The notes under the pieces are model-generated. The model had not been told where the DNA came from and searched no databases. It saw only the letters and a list, made by a program, of their open reading frames with translations. DNA of 64,000 nucleotides. Origin: Tomocerus qinae. Lineage: Eukaryota; Arthropoda; Collembola; Entomobryomorpha; Tomoceridae. Position numbers and translations under genes: made by a program. The stretch lies in the NCBI GenBank assembly GCA_020055645.1, contig CM034547.1:34230909-34294908 (forward strand), read 5' to 3'. The first letter of the stretch is position 1. The number at the start of each line of letters is the position of its first letter. Positions 48,890 through 59,024 of the stretch are shown in pieces.

Positions 48890-51139
48890 TTAACATTTTT
48901 TAAATATAACATCATTATTAAAGCATATTTTACCTTCATCATACATGTCATTAATTCTTTTAACAATGGATGGTATGGATGAGTTTTCATATCTTTTTTT
49001 TATGTTAGCACGATATGGTTGTAGGAGGACTTTTTTGGCATGTCTAGTACGGCCTACATTGTTTGTAATTACAACTGGGGGTAACATATTTTTAAACCGA
49101 TCTGAATTAAACATAGTTATACCAAACTTTTGTAGTAAATCATTTCTACGTTTATCGAGTCTTTCAATTTCCAATTTTTGACACCAGTGGTTATACTCGG
49201 ATTCTGGTATTCTCGATCCACATATTATGGATATTGCTCGTCTCTGTACATGCTCTAGGTCTGCATCAAGTTTAACTGTTAGAGCAGGACCCCAAACGAC
49301 GCATGCATATTCTAAGATTGGCCTAATGTAGCATTTGAATGCTTGTATCAGTTCAGTCTTGTCAAAACCATATCGTTTAAGATTTTTTAATATGAACATT
49401 TTAGATGAAGCTTGTTCTATTATATTACTTACATGTAAGTCCCATTTGAGATCTATGGTTATTGTAACACCTAATAGTTTAGTGTGGTCTAACCTTGGTA
49501 TTTCCTCATTGTCAATTTTGAACCTCCATTCATTACTTACGGATTTATCTTTACTAAAATCGATAACGAGATAACCACACTTTTTCGGATTAAAGCGCAT
49601 TTTTCTTTCTTTCACCCAGTTGGAAAAATTGTCTAGCATTTCTTGGCCATTTGGAGATTTGTTTATAACTTTCTCGGCTACAACCGTGTCATCCACGAAT
49701 CCTGCCATTGAGAAAAATTCTCCTCCATATTTTTGCTCTAGTTTGATTAATATTGGGTTAATCTGAGCCAAGAAGCATAGACCCCCTGTCTTTGTTCCTT
49801 GTGGGCAACCACAACTACATTCTAATGTGTCGGACAGTTGATTTCCACACTTTACATTTTGTTTTCTGTTGCTCAAAAAACTTGCTAGCCATAGCGTAGT
49901 GTGAAAATCCACTTTACAATCATTATATAAGTAATTGATTAGCAAAGGGTGGTCAAGAAACTCGAATGCTTTGGTTATATCGAATACGTAAATGATAATT
50001 ATGACACTGGTTTTCTCTAGGGCTGATAGTATGAATTCGATTATTTGTACTAGATAATGTACTGTGCTGCACTTTTTCTGTGATCCGAATTGATTTCTAC
50101 TTATATGTGTACCTATCTGATATTGCAGTCTTTCGTACATAACGGTTTCATGAATATGGGAAAGAGGACTAGTGATAGATATAGGTCTGAGATCATTAAG
50201 TGATTGTAATCTTGTTACTTTTGGTAACGCTGTGATTGTCGCCTTTTTCCATATTTCAGGAAAAATGCATTCACGAAACCCTGTGTTCATTACATGTGAG
50301 ATAATATAACATAACTCCATTGCAAACTCCTTAATCAGTAATATCGGTATAGTATTTGGGGGTACCGACTTGTTAGCCCTTAACTTGTTTATTATTACAT
50401 ACACGTCATATTCTGATAATTCACTAGGTACACTTGATTCGGTTTCAGGTAACGGTAAAAAGTTTAATGGTAGTCCTTTGTACGTAGTGGCATTTTTTGC
50501 GAATTGATTGTTTACGATATTAAGCGTATCTTGGAGTGAAGGAGGGTTATTCACGTCTACAATCAGTGATATGTTACTGAATATTGAGCTAGGGTCACTC
50601 TCTGTGTTGCACACATTTCTAATTAAATTGTGCCAAGATTTAGAATATTTGTTAATTAGGTTGGCATTTTTCTTACGTACTAAAGACTTAGCTACTCGTA
50701 TTTCACGGTTAATCACATTACGTACTGTTTTCCATTTTAAGTTATTTTTCTTATACAATGTATTTTTCCTCGCCAAAAGCTGTTTTATTCTAGGAGTTAT
50801 CCAGATTTTATTTTTTACATCAATGGTTTTAGTTTTTAATGGGAAACTCTGCTCGTAGTAGGACTGGAGTGTGTTGTTGAATGTAAGAGCTTTATCCTCG
50901 ACATTTTCTAAATTAAGCACATGCTCCCATGTTTCATGTCTTAAGAAATTGTTAAAAACCCTTTTTCCTAATTCAGTAATTGGTTTAGTGGTTTTTGTGG
51001 ATTTTGTTTTGGATACTTGATAAAACAGCTTTTGTTTACATATTATGGATACATGCTTGGAATTACCTAGTGGTGGTAGTATTTGTGGTTTATCATAATA
51101 CTGTACTAAGTTTGTTAATATCTTATCAAGACTAGACAT
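48890..51139 (-). pseudogene. Endonuclease end and reverse transcriptase of retrotransposon A
   Basis: 749 codons. Residues 1-35 (SSLDKILTNLVQYYDKPQIL, then LGNSKH) are the end of the APE endonuclease domain. Then a linker, and RT from about residue 240: FPEIWKKATITALPK, LNDLRPISITSPLS, NQFGSQKKCST, YVFDITKAFEFLDHP with catalytic Asp, CPQGTKTGGL, and GFVDDTVV. The C-terminal part includes YIRPILEYACVVWGP, a usual LINE motif. Long and open, so fairly recent, but separated by a frameshift from the upstream endonuclease piece. Confidence 0.88.
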
Positions 51140-51146
51140 ACTACCA

Positions 51147-51731
51147 TCATTTTTGTGGAAAGTTGGAAAATGGACAATTTGTGAAAGTTTGGTGTTTACT
51201 TACGCTTGTGGTGTTGTAGTCATTAAAGTCCCCTACAATTATTATTCCAGCGTTAGGGTTTTGTAATCTTATTACATCAATTAAACACTGCAGAAAATTA
51301 CTGATATCTGTAAATGAGGCCCTATCACCATGTTCTTGTTTCATGTTCTTGCACGGAGTTGGATAATAAATTCCACATAATGCTATCCCTGCAACATTAT
51401 AAGGTAACTTATTTGGTCTTATATACACCCAACTTGCTTCAATATTATCAGGTATTTTTATAGCACTTATACATTTACTAGGCACTTTGTCATGAATGTA
51501 TACAGATACACCTCCTCCGGATCTAGTCAATCGACGATTTTCGTACCTAATATAATTATTAATATTTAGGTTAGAGTGCACTTTTTCCCAGGTCTCTGTT
51601 ACTATTGCAACATCGACGTTATTTTCGATTAACTGTAATTCGAACTCCTCTTTCTTGTTGTTGAGTGAAGTTGCGTTAGAGAGAAATACACATGGAAAGT
51701 CATAAATTTCATCTTTGACAGCGGCTTTCAC
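51147..51731 (-). pseudogene. APE-type endonuclease of retrotransposon A, frameshifted
   Basis: Contains VFLSNATSLNNKKEEFELQL, VAIVTETW (catalytic Glu), the SGGGVSVYI block and IIIVGDFNDYNTT (metal-binding GDFN). Family proteins normally continue for about 70 residues to an LDKILTN/SKH block; here the frame shifts near 51175 and the remainder is read in the frame of the RT segment. A small internal loss after GDFND is also likely. Open reading extends 5' without a stop to the truncation point at 51824. Confidence 0.85.
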
Positions 51732-51830
51732 TTCAGCATAGTAGGGTATTCGTGGTGTCTGTATTTTGAGTTTTCGGTGAGCCCATCTGTCATTTTTTCT
51801 GAAGACATTTAGCTGTCCCGCTCTCTCTTT

Positions 51831-52043
51831 ACCATGAATGTATCTGCTAGACTCTTACAAATGTCTGCATTGTTGTCTATTGGGCATTCATTAATAATAA
51901 GAGTATTGACACAATTTGGCTGATAACATTTGTTATTAAAAAGTTTATTTAACTTGTGCCATAAATTCCTTCGGGCGATAAAATGCCTCTCATTTCGCAA
52001 TTCGCACTTAAACCTCACAATGTGGTCTGTGGTGTCTAAAGAC
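51831..52043 (-). mobile_element. Retrotransposon B, upstream fragment
   Basis: Open frame with FKCELRNERHFIARRNLWHK, KLFNNKCYQPN and ICKSLADTFM, of the type found between endonuclease and RT in such elements. If element A and one copy of its 6-bp duplication are removed, this frame runs directly into the frame that begins at 48756. A hAT-type MITE interrupts it upstream at 52052-52198; beyond that (52207 onward) the frame has stops and the element's 5' border is unclear. Confidence 0.75.
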
Positions 52044-52051
52044 TTCTTCAT

Positions 52052-52198
52052 CAGCAAAGACAAATAGCAGGGCCGCAGCGAGAGAGCCCCCCCCCCCCGA
52101 AATCGAAGAAAATAAAGGAATTTTTGTCTCAAAACCCAAAAATTTTTCAATTATTATTTGTGGCCCCCCTCCGAAATTTTTTTCTGGCTGCGGCCCTG
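52052..52198 (+). mobile_element. hAT-type MITE, copy 2
   Basis: CAGGGCCGCAGC at 52068 and GGCTGCGGCCCTG ending at 52198 are inverted ends. The interior matches copy 1 (CCCCGAAATCGAAGAAA, TTTGTGGCCCCCC). TTCTTCAT occurs at 52044-52051 and 52199-52206, an 8-bp target duplication. The left one is followed by 16 extra bases (CAGCAAAGACAAATAG) before the canonical end, perhaps filler or a duplicated tip. Confidence 0.85.
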
Positions 52199-52206
52199 TT
52201 CTTCAT

Positions 52207-52819
52207 GGTTCATGTCTAAAGCAAGGGTATATTTTTGTAGCCGTTTTCATGAAAAGTGTCTCCCATTTGTCCTTAGATTGAAAGTTTAAAAGTTACGATT
52301 TAAAATTTTACCTTGCAGTTATGTAGAATATAATATACATAGAATTACAGGTTAGTTTGATCTTTTTTTAAGAAATTGCCATACCTTTCTTTAAAATACG
52401 TTGCCACAATTTTTATTATAGCCTATTTTATTGCAAACTTTCTCGTCTTTCCAATGGTGATTATCTCATTTCCGTAGCAGCCTCTGTTTAGGAGTTATAA
52501 AGCCTAGATTGTGTGCAAGATTTGCTGGTCACCTTGTACAGTTGTACAACGTACACTTGTACAAGAACACCGACAGATTTCCATGCGCATGTCAACAAAA
52601 ATCAACAGAAGTAGAAGTAGAAACAAAGTAGAATTTCTTTGATTTTGATAGTTAATACTACCCTCTTTAAATTTCTGTTTGTTTTGATAGTGAAGGTTGA
52701 GCTAATTGGCCTTTAAATCCATTATTGTTCATTGTCATTTTAATTTTGAATTATGATCAATATTGATCTTTGCATAACTGTTGACTTTAGTAATCAAAAT
52801 AGATCTATTTGTAATACTA
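52207..52819. other. No gene recognised
   Basis: May hold further decayed 5' sequence of retrotransposon B (a minus-strand frame with DKWETLFMKTATKIYP near 52230-52270), but this is unsure. A near-palindromic CTTGTACAGTTGTACAACG lies at about 52533. Confidence 0.35.
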
Positions 52820-52982
52820 CCAAACATGTGCACACTGTCCCCTTTACTCAGGCGAGCTTCTGTTACGGCTTGCTGCAGGTTTTTGATTTACATTTTTTAT
52901 TAAATAGATTAAATTAATATAACCTACGGGAAGCCGTAACAGAAGCTCGCCTGAGTGAAGGAGACCATGTACACATTTTTGG
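52820..52982. mobile_element. Small fold-back MITE, arms about 62 bp
   Basis: Left arm 52821-52881 (with ACTCAGGCGAGCTTCTGTTA) pairs with right arm 52920-52982 (TAACAGAAGCTCGCCTGAGT). The outer edges ACATGTGCACA and TGTACACATTT also pair loosely. Loop of 38 bp. Confidence 0.82.
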
Positions 52983-53268
52983 TGGAATAATAATAGATTT
53001 ATATTTATTAGTAAATGTAATTCAAATATCAATATTTATAATTATTGAAAAAACTTCAAAATCAACAGAAAATCAAAATAGATAAATATTGACTATTAAA
53101 ACTAGGCAATGTTTTTGCCAAGTTTAGTTGAAATCCATCAATGTCTTCAAAAGTTATCGTGTAAACGGACGGACGGATTGTGCGATTCTATAAGCTGCCT
53201 TTTCAGGCAAGCTAAAAATTGATGTCAGTCTATTTAGTTCATGAACAAATTTTAACTCTGATTATTTC
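52983..53268. other. Spacer with a GGACGGACGG tract
   Basis: TTATCGTGTAAACGGACGGACGG at about 53154-53176 resembles the inverted tract at about 40590-40625, so both may be ends of one dispersed family. No gene. Confidence 0.4.
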
Positions 53269-53669
53269 CTCACCACGCCTGCATTGGCCTATCTAAATGC
53301 GTGTTAAAAAATGCTTTACATCAAGCTTTATTCCTCCCGAAAGACAAAGCCGAATTTTATGGGACTTACATTTTTGGAATCCACGATGGCGGATGGATTT
53401 TTGATATCGTTGCTTTAAATGGTGCAAAAAAATCAACATCGTGTAAAAACTAAAACTGATTCACTTTTTTTGGAATTTGAACTTTTTTAAAAACATTTAA
53501 AGCAACGATATCAAAAATCCATCCGCCCTCGTGTGTTCCTCAATAGTCCAGGATTTCAAAAATGTAAGTCCCATAAAAATAGGGCTTATCCTTCGGGAGG
53601 AATAAACCCAAAAGTAAAACATTTTTTAACATGCATTTAGATAGGCCCGGTTGCTATGCAGTGGTGAGC
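53269..53669. mobile_element. Fold-back MITE, second copy of the 37200-37648 family
   Basis: Same arm sequence (CTATCTAAATGCGTG, ATTCCTCCCGAA, GGCGGATGG) in the same inverted arrangement. This copy has lost about 20 bp in its left arm (no CCTGGACTATCGAGG block) that its right arm still carries. Confidence 0.85.
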
Positions 53670-54189
53670 CTCCTTAAGGGAAGCGTATGAATCTGAAAGT
53701 GGGAAAACTCGATAACTTTGTATATAGGCCCCCTCCATTCCTTTGCTCATGCGTGGCGCGTAAGTAAATGACCAAAGCCACGCCGGGGCGTAGGAAGCTG
53801 TATTTCAAAGCACACTTAATGCTAAAAAATTAATTCTGGTCAACATATGGACATTTTGAAAATATTTTTGTTCCTATAATGATTGCAATAACGAGCCAGT
53901 ATTTTTAAAAAAAAATTCATATTTTTATGATTTAAAACATGGCAGATAGCATTTTTCATGCTCAAGCTGGCGAAGAGTAGGGCCGCCCCAACGTGTGTTT
54001 TGTAGCATATATATTGCGCGCTTTTTGTGGCTCACACTCGCAATAAGGTTTCAGAATAGAGGATCCCTATAGTAAAATAACCATGGATATAATTTTCAAT
54101 GAAGCAGAATAGTCAATTTATTGCACAAAAGTAGTTTGCAAAGCTCTTTCTTGTTCTATCTCTTCTTGCTACTCATCACTTATCACCTT
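53670..54189. other. No gene recognised
   Basis: AT-rich DNA with one GC-richer block (53750-53800). Nothing identifiable. Confidence 0.45.
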
Positions 54190-54413
54190 TGAATCTAAAT
54201 ATCTCCGAACCGAATATTACTTATTGGGACTGTGTAGACCAATGTGTTATAGGAATTTTTAACTTTTCTTCTCTCGACTGGGTTGAATTTAGGCAACGGT
54301 ACCTCGTTGCCGTTGTTGACGGTAAACATTGTTGCTAATTCATCTTTTACCAAGGGCAACAAAGGCAACACTCTCATTTGGTCATGTAAACCTTATCATA
54401 TATAACAAACCTA
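54190..54413. repeat. Left arm of an inverted repeat interrupted by the BEL/Pao element
   Basis: Its reverse complement (GGTTTGTTATATATGATAAG, then GAGTGTTGCC, AAAGATGAATTAGCA, AATGTTTACCGTCAACAAC, GGCAACGAGGTACC) matches the DNA at 58268-58525. The two arms now lie either side of the LTR retrotransposon. Confidence 0.75.
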
Positions 54414-54421
54414 ACCTAAAT

Positions 54422-54716
54422 TGGACGGGATAGTGTATGATTTCAGAAAGTTTGTAAGGCTTTCCTGTACATTAACTCATAAACTATTTTATTAACAATA
54501 ATAACTACAGTGATTTACATAAATCAGTGATATTCAGTAGTTTTAGCAGTAATCAGTAACTGTCTCTGGAGTTCGTCTTACTTTCATCGTAGATCGCAGA
54601 GAACTGACTCAATTAATCATAATTTTGTGCTTAGGTACTAGATTTTAGGAATTAAACAAATATGTTGATACTAGCTATGGGAACATAAATATAAATACTA
54701 AATATTCGCAGAACCA
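54422..54716 (-). repeat. 3' LTR of the BEL/Pao element
   Basis: 295 bp, TG...CA ends on the minus strand. The pol reading frame runs into it and stops at 54652-54654. Confidence 0.93.
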
Positions 54717-57567
54717 TTCTCCTCCTCGTCAAGAAAGTCCGATTTCTTGACTTCATTCTTGCAGAAATCCAATACACAGACTTGGAGACAGGTCGACGGT
54801 ATGATCCAGACTGAGTCTTTACTTCAACGACTCGAACAACGCCATCTCTGCCAGGAAATATCTTAACAATGATGCCCCTTGGCCAGTGGTTCCGATCCAG
54901 AATGCCGTCTGCGATCACTACGAGATCACCAACTTTGACGGGCTCTGTGCGCTTGTGCCACTTAGTCCTCCTAGTTAGAGTAGGCAGGTACTCCCGAATC
55001 CAGCGCTTCCAAAAATGATCCGCTATGCGCTGGGACTTTCGCCACTGTTTCTTGGAAAGTAGGTCTGAATCTGTAAATTTTCCTAACAGTGCTGATCCGT
55101 TGGACGATCCAAGGATAAAATGATTAGGTGTCAATGATTCCTGATCATCTATGTCAACTGACACATGAGTGAGAGGTCTAGAGTTTACAATAAACTCTGT
55201 TTCAATAAATACAGTCTGGAGCACTTCCTCCTTAGGCGACGTTTCTTTCAAACATACTTGTAGTGAGTTTTTAACAGATTTCACTAAGCTCTCATATGTT
55301 CCTCCGAAATTCGGTCCCGACGGTGGGTTAAAAAACCACTTAATTCCTTTCGGTGCCAGACTTGATGTTACTTTAGATTGATCGAGTTCTTTCAAAGATT
55401 TTCTCAGTTCATTATCTGCTCCTCGCAGATTTGTGCCGTTGTCGGAATATATCTGTTGGGGCGTTCCCCTTCTTCCTACGAATCTTCTAATGGCCATTAT
55501 CGCTGAGTCGGTAGACAGACTTGCAGCGATTTCTAAATGTATGGCTCTTGTAGTCATACAAGTAAATATAACTCCCCACCGCTTTTCATGCCTCCGTCCA
55601 ATTGCTACAGTCAGGGGTCCGAAATAATCCATACCCGATATGATAAATGGGCGGATTTGAGGAGTGAGCCTTATTTCTGGTAATAGTCCCATTTCAGGTA
55701 CTACAGGATTTGCTCTTAAGAAAATACATACATTGCACTTGCTCCAGCAGCGTCGTACAGCAGTCCTCACATTAGGTATCCAGTACTTTTGCCTAAGTTC
55801 ATTGATCACATATTCCTGGCCTCTGTGCATTGCATTGACATGATAGTAGTTTACAATCATAATTGTCACTGGGTGCTTTGGATGTAGAATGACAGGAAAC
55901 TTCGCATCTTGAGGAATATTTCCCGCTTTGGCCAATCTTCCTTTTACTCGTAAAAGATTTTCTTCATCCATAAAAGCTGACAGTTTATATAGTGGACTTG
56001 TAGTGGGTAGAGTTTTACCAGCTTTCAGTAGTCCAACTTCTGTACTGTAACTGTCACTTTGAATTTTCTTCCAAATTAGCTTTTCCGCAGTAGCTAATTC
56101 CTCCGGTTGCAGTTCTCCAGTTTTCTTTTCTTTCCTAGAAAATGAAGCTGAACTATTTTCAATGAATCTTAGCATCCATGCAGTAGAACGAAGATACTGC
56201 AGCCAAGATGAAAACTTCTGCAAATCCGGTAAAATTAGGCATGGTCGTATAATGACATTAACAAACTCTTGCTTTATTTCCAATTCCTCATTAGAAATGT
56301 CATTATTATCTGTTTCTTTCTCCTTTGGCCATTCTGAATCGTTGAGTTTTAAAAATGCAGGGCCATTCAGCCAGCGGCTGTTCCTGGAGAGATCTGAAGG
56401 TTTTGAATCACGTGTAGCCTCGTCGGCTACATTTTCCAGAGTAGGGATCCAGTTCCACTGAGAGATATCAGTCGTCTCCTCAATCTCTCCGACTCGAACT
56501 GCTACGAACGGCTTAAACTTCTTAGCATCCGATCGTAGCCAGCATAACACGGTTTTAGAATCTGTCCAAAATCTTATGGAGTCAATTTTCAGTTCATGGA
56601 GTTCTTTTATTGTTTCTGCTAATCTAGTCCCCATTACAGCAGCTTGAAGCTCCAGTCTAGGAATGGACATGGGCTTCAAAGGAGACACACGAGTTCTTGC
56701 AGTGACAAACGACACAGTTACAGATTCTGTAGTTTGTATACGGAAATATGCTACAGTTGCAAAGGCCTTTTCACTGGCATCAGTGAAAACATGTAATTGT
56801 ACATTTCTTGCGTTTTCCATTCCTGGACAATAACATCTCGGTATTTTTACATTTGACACTTGCTGTAGTTCCTTAATCCATAAGCTCCACTTTTCATTTA
56901 CAGCATTTGTGACTTCGTCGTCCCATCCTATTCCACATCTCCAAATATCTTGCATAATAATTTTGGATTTAACAGTAAAATGTGCAAGAAATCCGAGAGG
57001 GTCGTACATCGACATAACCAACTTAAGTACTTCTCGCTTTGTAGGCCGTTTTATCCCTTGGACAATTTCCGAGTTAACTTTGTGATAATTGAGTGTAAAA
57101 TAAAAACAATCACAATTCGGGTCCCAGTGCACACCTAGCACTCTCTCCATTGGAAGCTCCGAATCTATATTCAGATTTTTATCTTGAATTGCTCTCAATT
57201 CTTGCGGTATCATCTGGAGAACCTCTTTTGAGCTACAAGTCCAGTTTCTCAGCTCAAAACCTCCCAACTTATGAATTTTATATACTTCTTGTATTATCTT
57301 GATTGCACTGTTCATGTCATGTGCGGAATCGAGATAATCATCGACATAGTGTCTATTTGTAATTGCATTGACTGCATCGGGAAATTTATTCATAAATTCT
57401 CGAGCATTTCGGTTTTTTACTTCTTGAGCCAGGCTGGGTGAACAAGTCGCTCCAAATGTCATGACTGGCATGACATAAACATCCGGAGTTTTCTGCCTAT
57501 CTGTTCCCCGCCACAGAAAGCGTTGTGCGTAAAGGTCTTCTTTTCTGATGTTGACCTGGTGAAACAT
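54652..57567 (-). pseudogene. BEL/Pao pol fragment: RT palm, RNase H, integrase
   Basis: 971 codons. The N-terminus is RT from MFHQVNIRKEDLYAQRFLWRG; the active-site YVDD is at about residues 74-77. RNase H-like region around HVFTDASEKAFATVAY and FWTDSKTVLCWL. Integrase: zinc knuckle (H-x-x-H near YHVNAMHRGQEYV, then CWSKCNVC), core D in GMDYFGPL, second D in YSDNGTN, and E in the FGGTYESLVKS block, then a C-terminal WxxG-type region (RTEPVKVGDLVVIADG, HWPRGIIVKIF). Open over its whole length but lacks its 5' half, so it is a defective copy. Confidence 0.92.
54717..54728 (-). promoter_or_regulatory. Polypurine tract of the BEL/Pao element
   Basis: GACGAGGAGGAGAA (minus strand) directly precedes the 3' LTR, where the plus-strand DNA primer is normally formed. 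Confidence 0.7.
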
Positions 57568-57568
57568 T

Positions 57569-57802
57569 TCACGTATGTCTGCCGTAAATCCAATTTTTTT
57601 TCTGTCTGAATTTGTATAAAACTCCGACCAGTGAACAAAGATTGTCTGGTCCCTTCATCAAATTGTCATTGAGACTTGTTCCGTGGCTTTTCGCAGCAGC
57701 ATCAAAAACTAGACGTAGTTTTCCCGGCTTGTTGGGGTTAACTACTCCAAAATGTGGTAAATACCAAGTACAACACAAAGTACCAAAAAGTACCAAAAAC
57801 AT
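57569..57802 (-). pseudogene. BEL/Pao RT N-terminal fragment, frameshifted from main pol
   Basis: Carries [20 protein letters not shown] and [16 protein letters not shown], the conserved first RT blocks of BEL/Pao. The frame is lost in an A-run (T-run at 57595-57601 on the plus strand), after which the main pol frame takes over. Upstream of WYLPHF the DNA no longer resembles pol; GGTACTTT-like words repeat there, marking the deletion junction near 57765-57800. Confidence 0.88.
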
Positions 57803-57822
57803 CCATTAGCTTTCTCCATGAA

Positions 57823-57839
57823 TCCGGCTCGAAGGACCA
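57823..57839 (-). promoter_or_regulatory. Primer binding site, tRNA-Tyr type
   Basis: TGGTCCTTCGAGCCGGA, starting 2 nt inside the 5' LTR, is complementary to the 3' end (with CCA) of the usual animal tRNA-Tyr, as I remember that sequence. All 17 bases fit. Confidence 0.8.
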
Positions 57840-57841
57840 TA

Positions 57842-58136
57842 TGGACGGGATAGTGTATGATTTCAGAAAGTTTGTAAGGCTTTCCTGTACATTAACTCAT
57901 AAACTATTTTATTAACAATAATAACTACAGTGATTTACATAAATCAGTGATATTCAGTAGTTTTAGCAGTAATCAGTAACTGTCTCTGGAGTTCGTCTTA
58001 CTTTCATCGTAGATCGCAGAGAACTGACTCAATTAATCATAATTTTGTGCTTAGGTACTAGATTTTAGGAATTAAACAAATGTGTTGATACTAGCTATGG
58101 GAACATAAATATAAATACTAAATATTCGCAGAACCA
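57842..58136 (-). repeat. 5' LTR of the BEL/Pao element
   Basis: 295 bp, one substitution relative to the other LTR. Confidence 0.93.
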
Positions 58137-58267
58137 TAAATGAAATAAACAAATTCGACAGTTATCTATAAAAATTATTAGATTAGGTTCTTTACATACA
58201 AAACTGGTGGAATTTCATTTTTCCCCAGATCCCCCCTTATAATTTGTTTATTTCATTTAGGCTATAG

Positions 58268-58525
58268 GTTTGTTATATCCGTAAAATATGGACCGGTAGC
58301 AAGATTCGTCTATATGGTATTATAAAATATTAGTATATTATTATTAGTCGGACCGACTAACCTGTTTAGACGAATCTTGGACCGGTAGGACTATATTAAT
58401 TTATTATACGATAAGTGGTAAAGTCATTGATGAGGGTGTTGCCGGTGGTAAGTGGTAAAGATGAATTGGCATCAATGTTTACCGTCAACAACACCCTAAC
58501 GGCAACGAGGTACCACTGTCTATAT
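58268..58525. repeat. Right arm of the inverted repeat, with a small insert
   Basis: Matches the reverse complement of 54190-54413 except for about 110 extra bases at 58279-58389. The insert is itself a hairpin (CAAGATTCGTCTA facing TAGACGAATCTTG, flanked by GGACCGGTAG twice). The 78-codon ORF here mirrors a frame in the other arm and is not taken as a gene. Confidence 0.7.
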
Positions 58526-59023
58526 AATCAGTCCTCGACTGTGAACAAACTAATTTTTGATACTGTTTTTATGCTGTTTTCCACTCCGACACTTTGGAAA
58601 CCCATTCCAGCACATTGGAAACTCAATCCAACACAACTGTCATGTTTTTAAGATGTTTTTTGCATATTCAAACTAGTTTGTGTACGATTGAAATCGATTT
58701 TTGAAAAATCAGTTTTACATAAATAAAGTAGGGAAGAGAGAAAAGTCATGCTTCATTCGCGGCCCCACTTTGACTGAGAGTTTGGCCCTATCTAAAGGAT
58801 TTTGGCTTAATCTATCGGGTCATCTAGACCTGTAGACACCGTCAAAACAAATACCAGGAGAATAGCATAAAAATTTGATTATATATTATATTCTAGCGCT
58901 TCAGCATATTTGACTGACTAAAAAGGTGGCAAGTACAGGCAGTTTATTCACTGAGCCCCAGTTACAGTTTTTTAGATCATGAAGAACATATAATACAGAT
59001 TACATCCGACTTCCTTTACAGCA
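58526..59023. other. No gene recognised
   Basis: Featureless apart from short AT-rich tracts. Confidence 0.45.
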
Positions 59024-59024
59024 A

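Larger units (their letters stand above)
48763..51824 (-). mobile_element. Non-LTR retrotransposon A, 5'-truncated, inserted in element B
   Basis: 3.06 kb. The 3' end is GAATAAAGCC followed by an ACAT microsatellite tail (about 48763-48786). The 5' end at 51824 lies inside an open frame, so the copy is 5'-truncated. AAAGAG (minus-strand reading) flanks both sides: 51825-51830 and 48757-48762. It carries part of an APE-type endonuclease and an RT. Clade not decided; the RT motifs PQGTKTGG and FVDDTVV fit the CR1/Jockey assemblage. Confidence 0.88.
54422..58136 (-). mobile_element. BEL/Pao LTR retrotransposon, internally deleted
   Basis: 3,715 bp bounded by two 295-bp LTRs (54422-54716 and 57842-58136) that differ at one position only (54662 A, 58082 G). 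LTRs read TGGTTCTGCG...CCCGTCCA on the minus strand. TAAAT flanks both sides (54417-54421, 58137-58141), a 5-bp target duplication. Internal DNA is 3.1 kb, less than half of a usual BEL/Pao interior: gag, protease and the first part of RT are missing and the leader joins straight to RT. Pol is further broken by a frameshift. It cannot move by itself. Confidence 0.95.

Noticed and set aside
54195-58651. Similar short ORFs (MRVLPLLPLVKDELA and MRVLPVVSGKDELA) either side of the BEL/Pao element
   Set aside because: Both come from inverted arms of one repeat. They diverge after about 25 residues and show no conserved domain.
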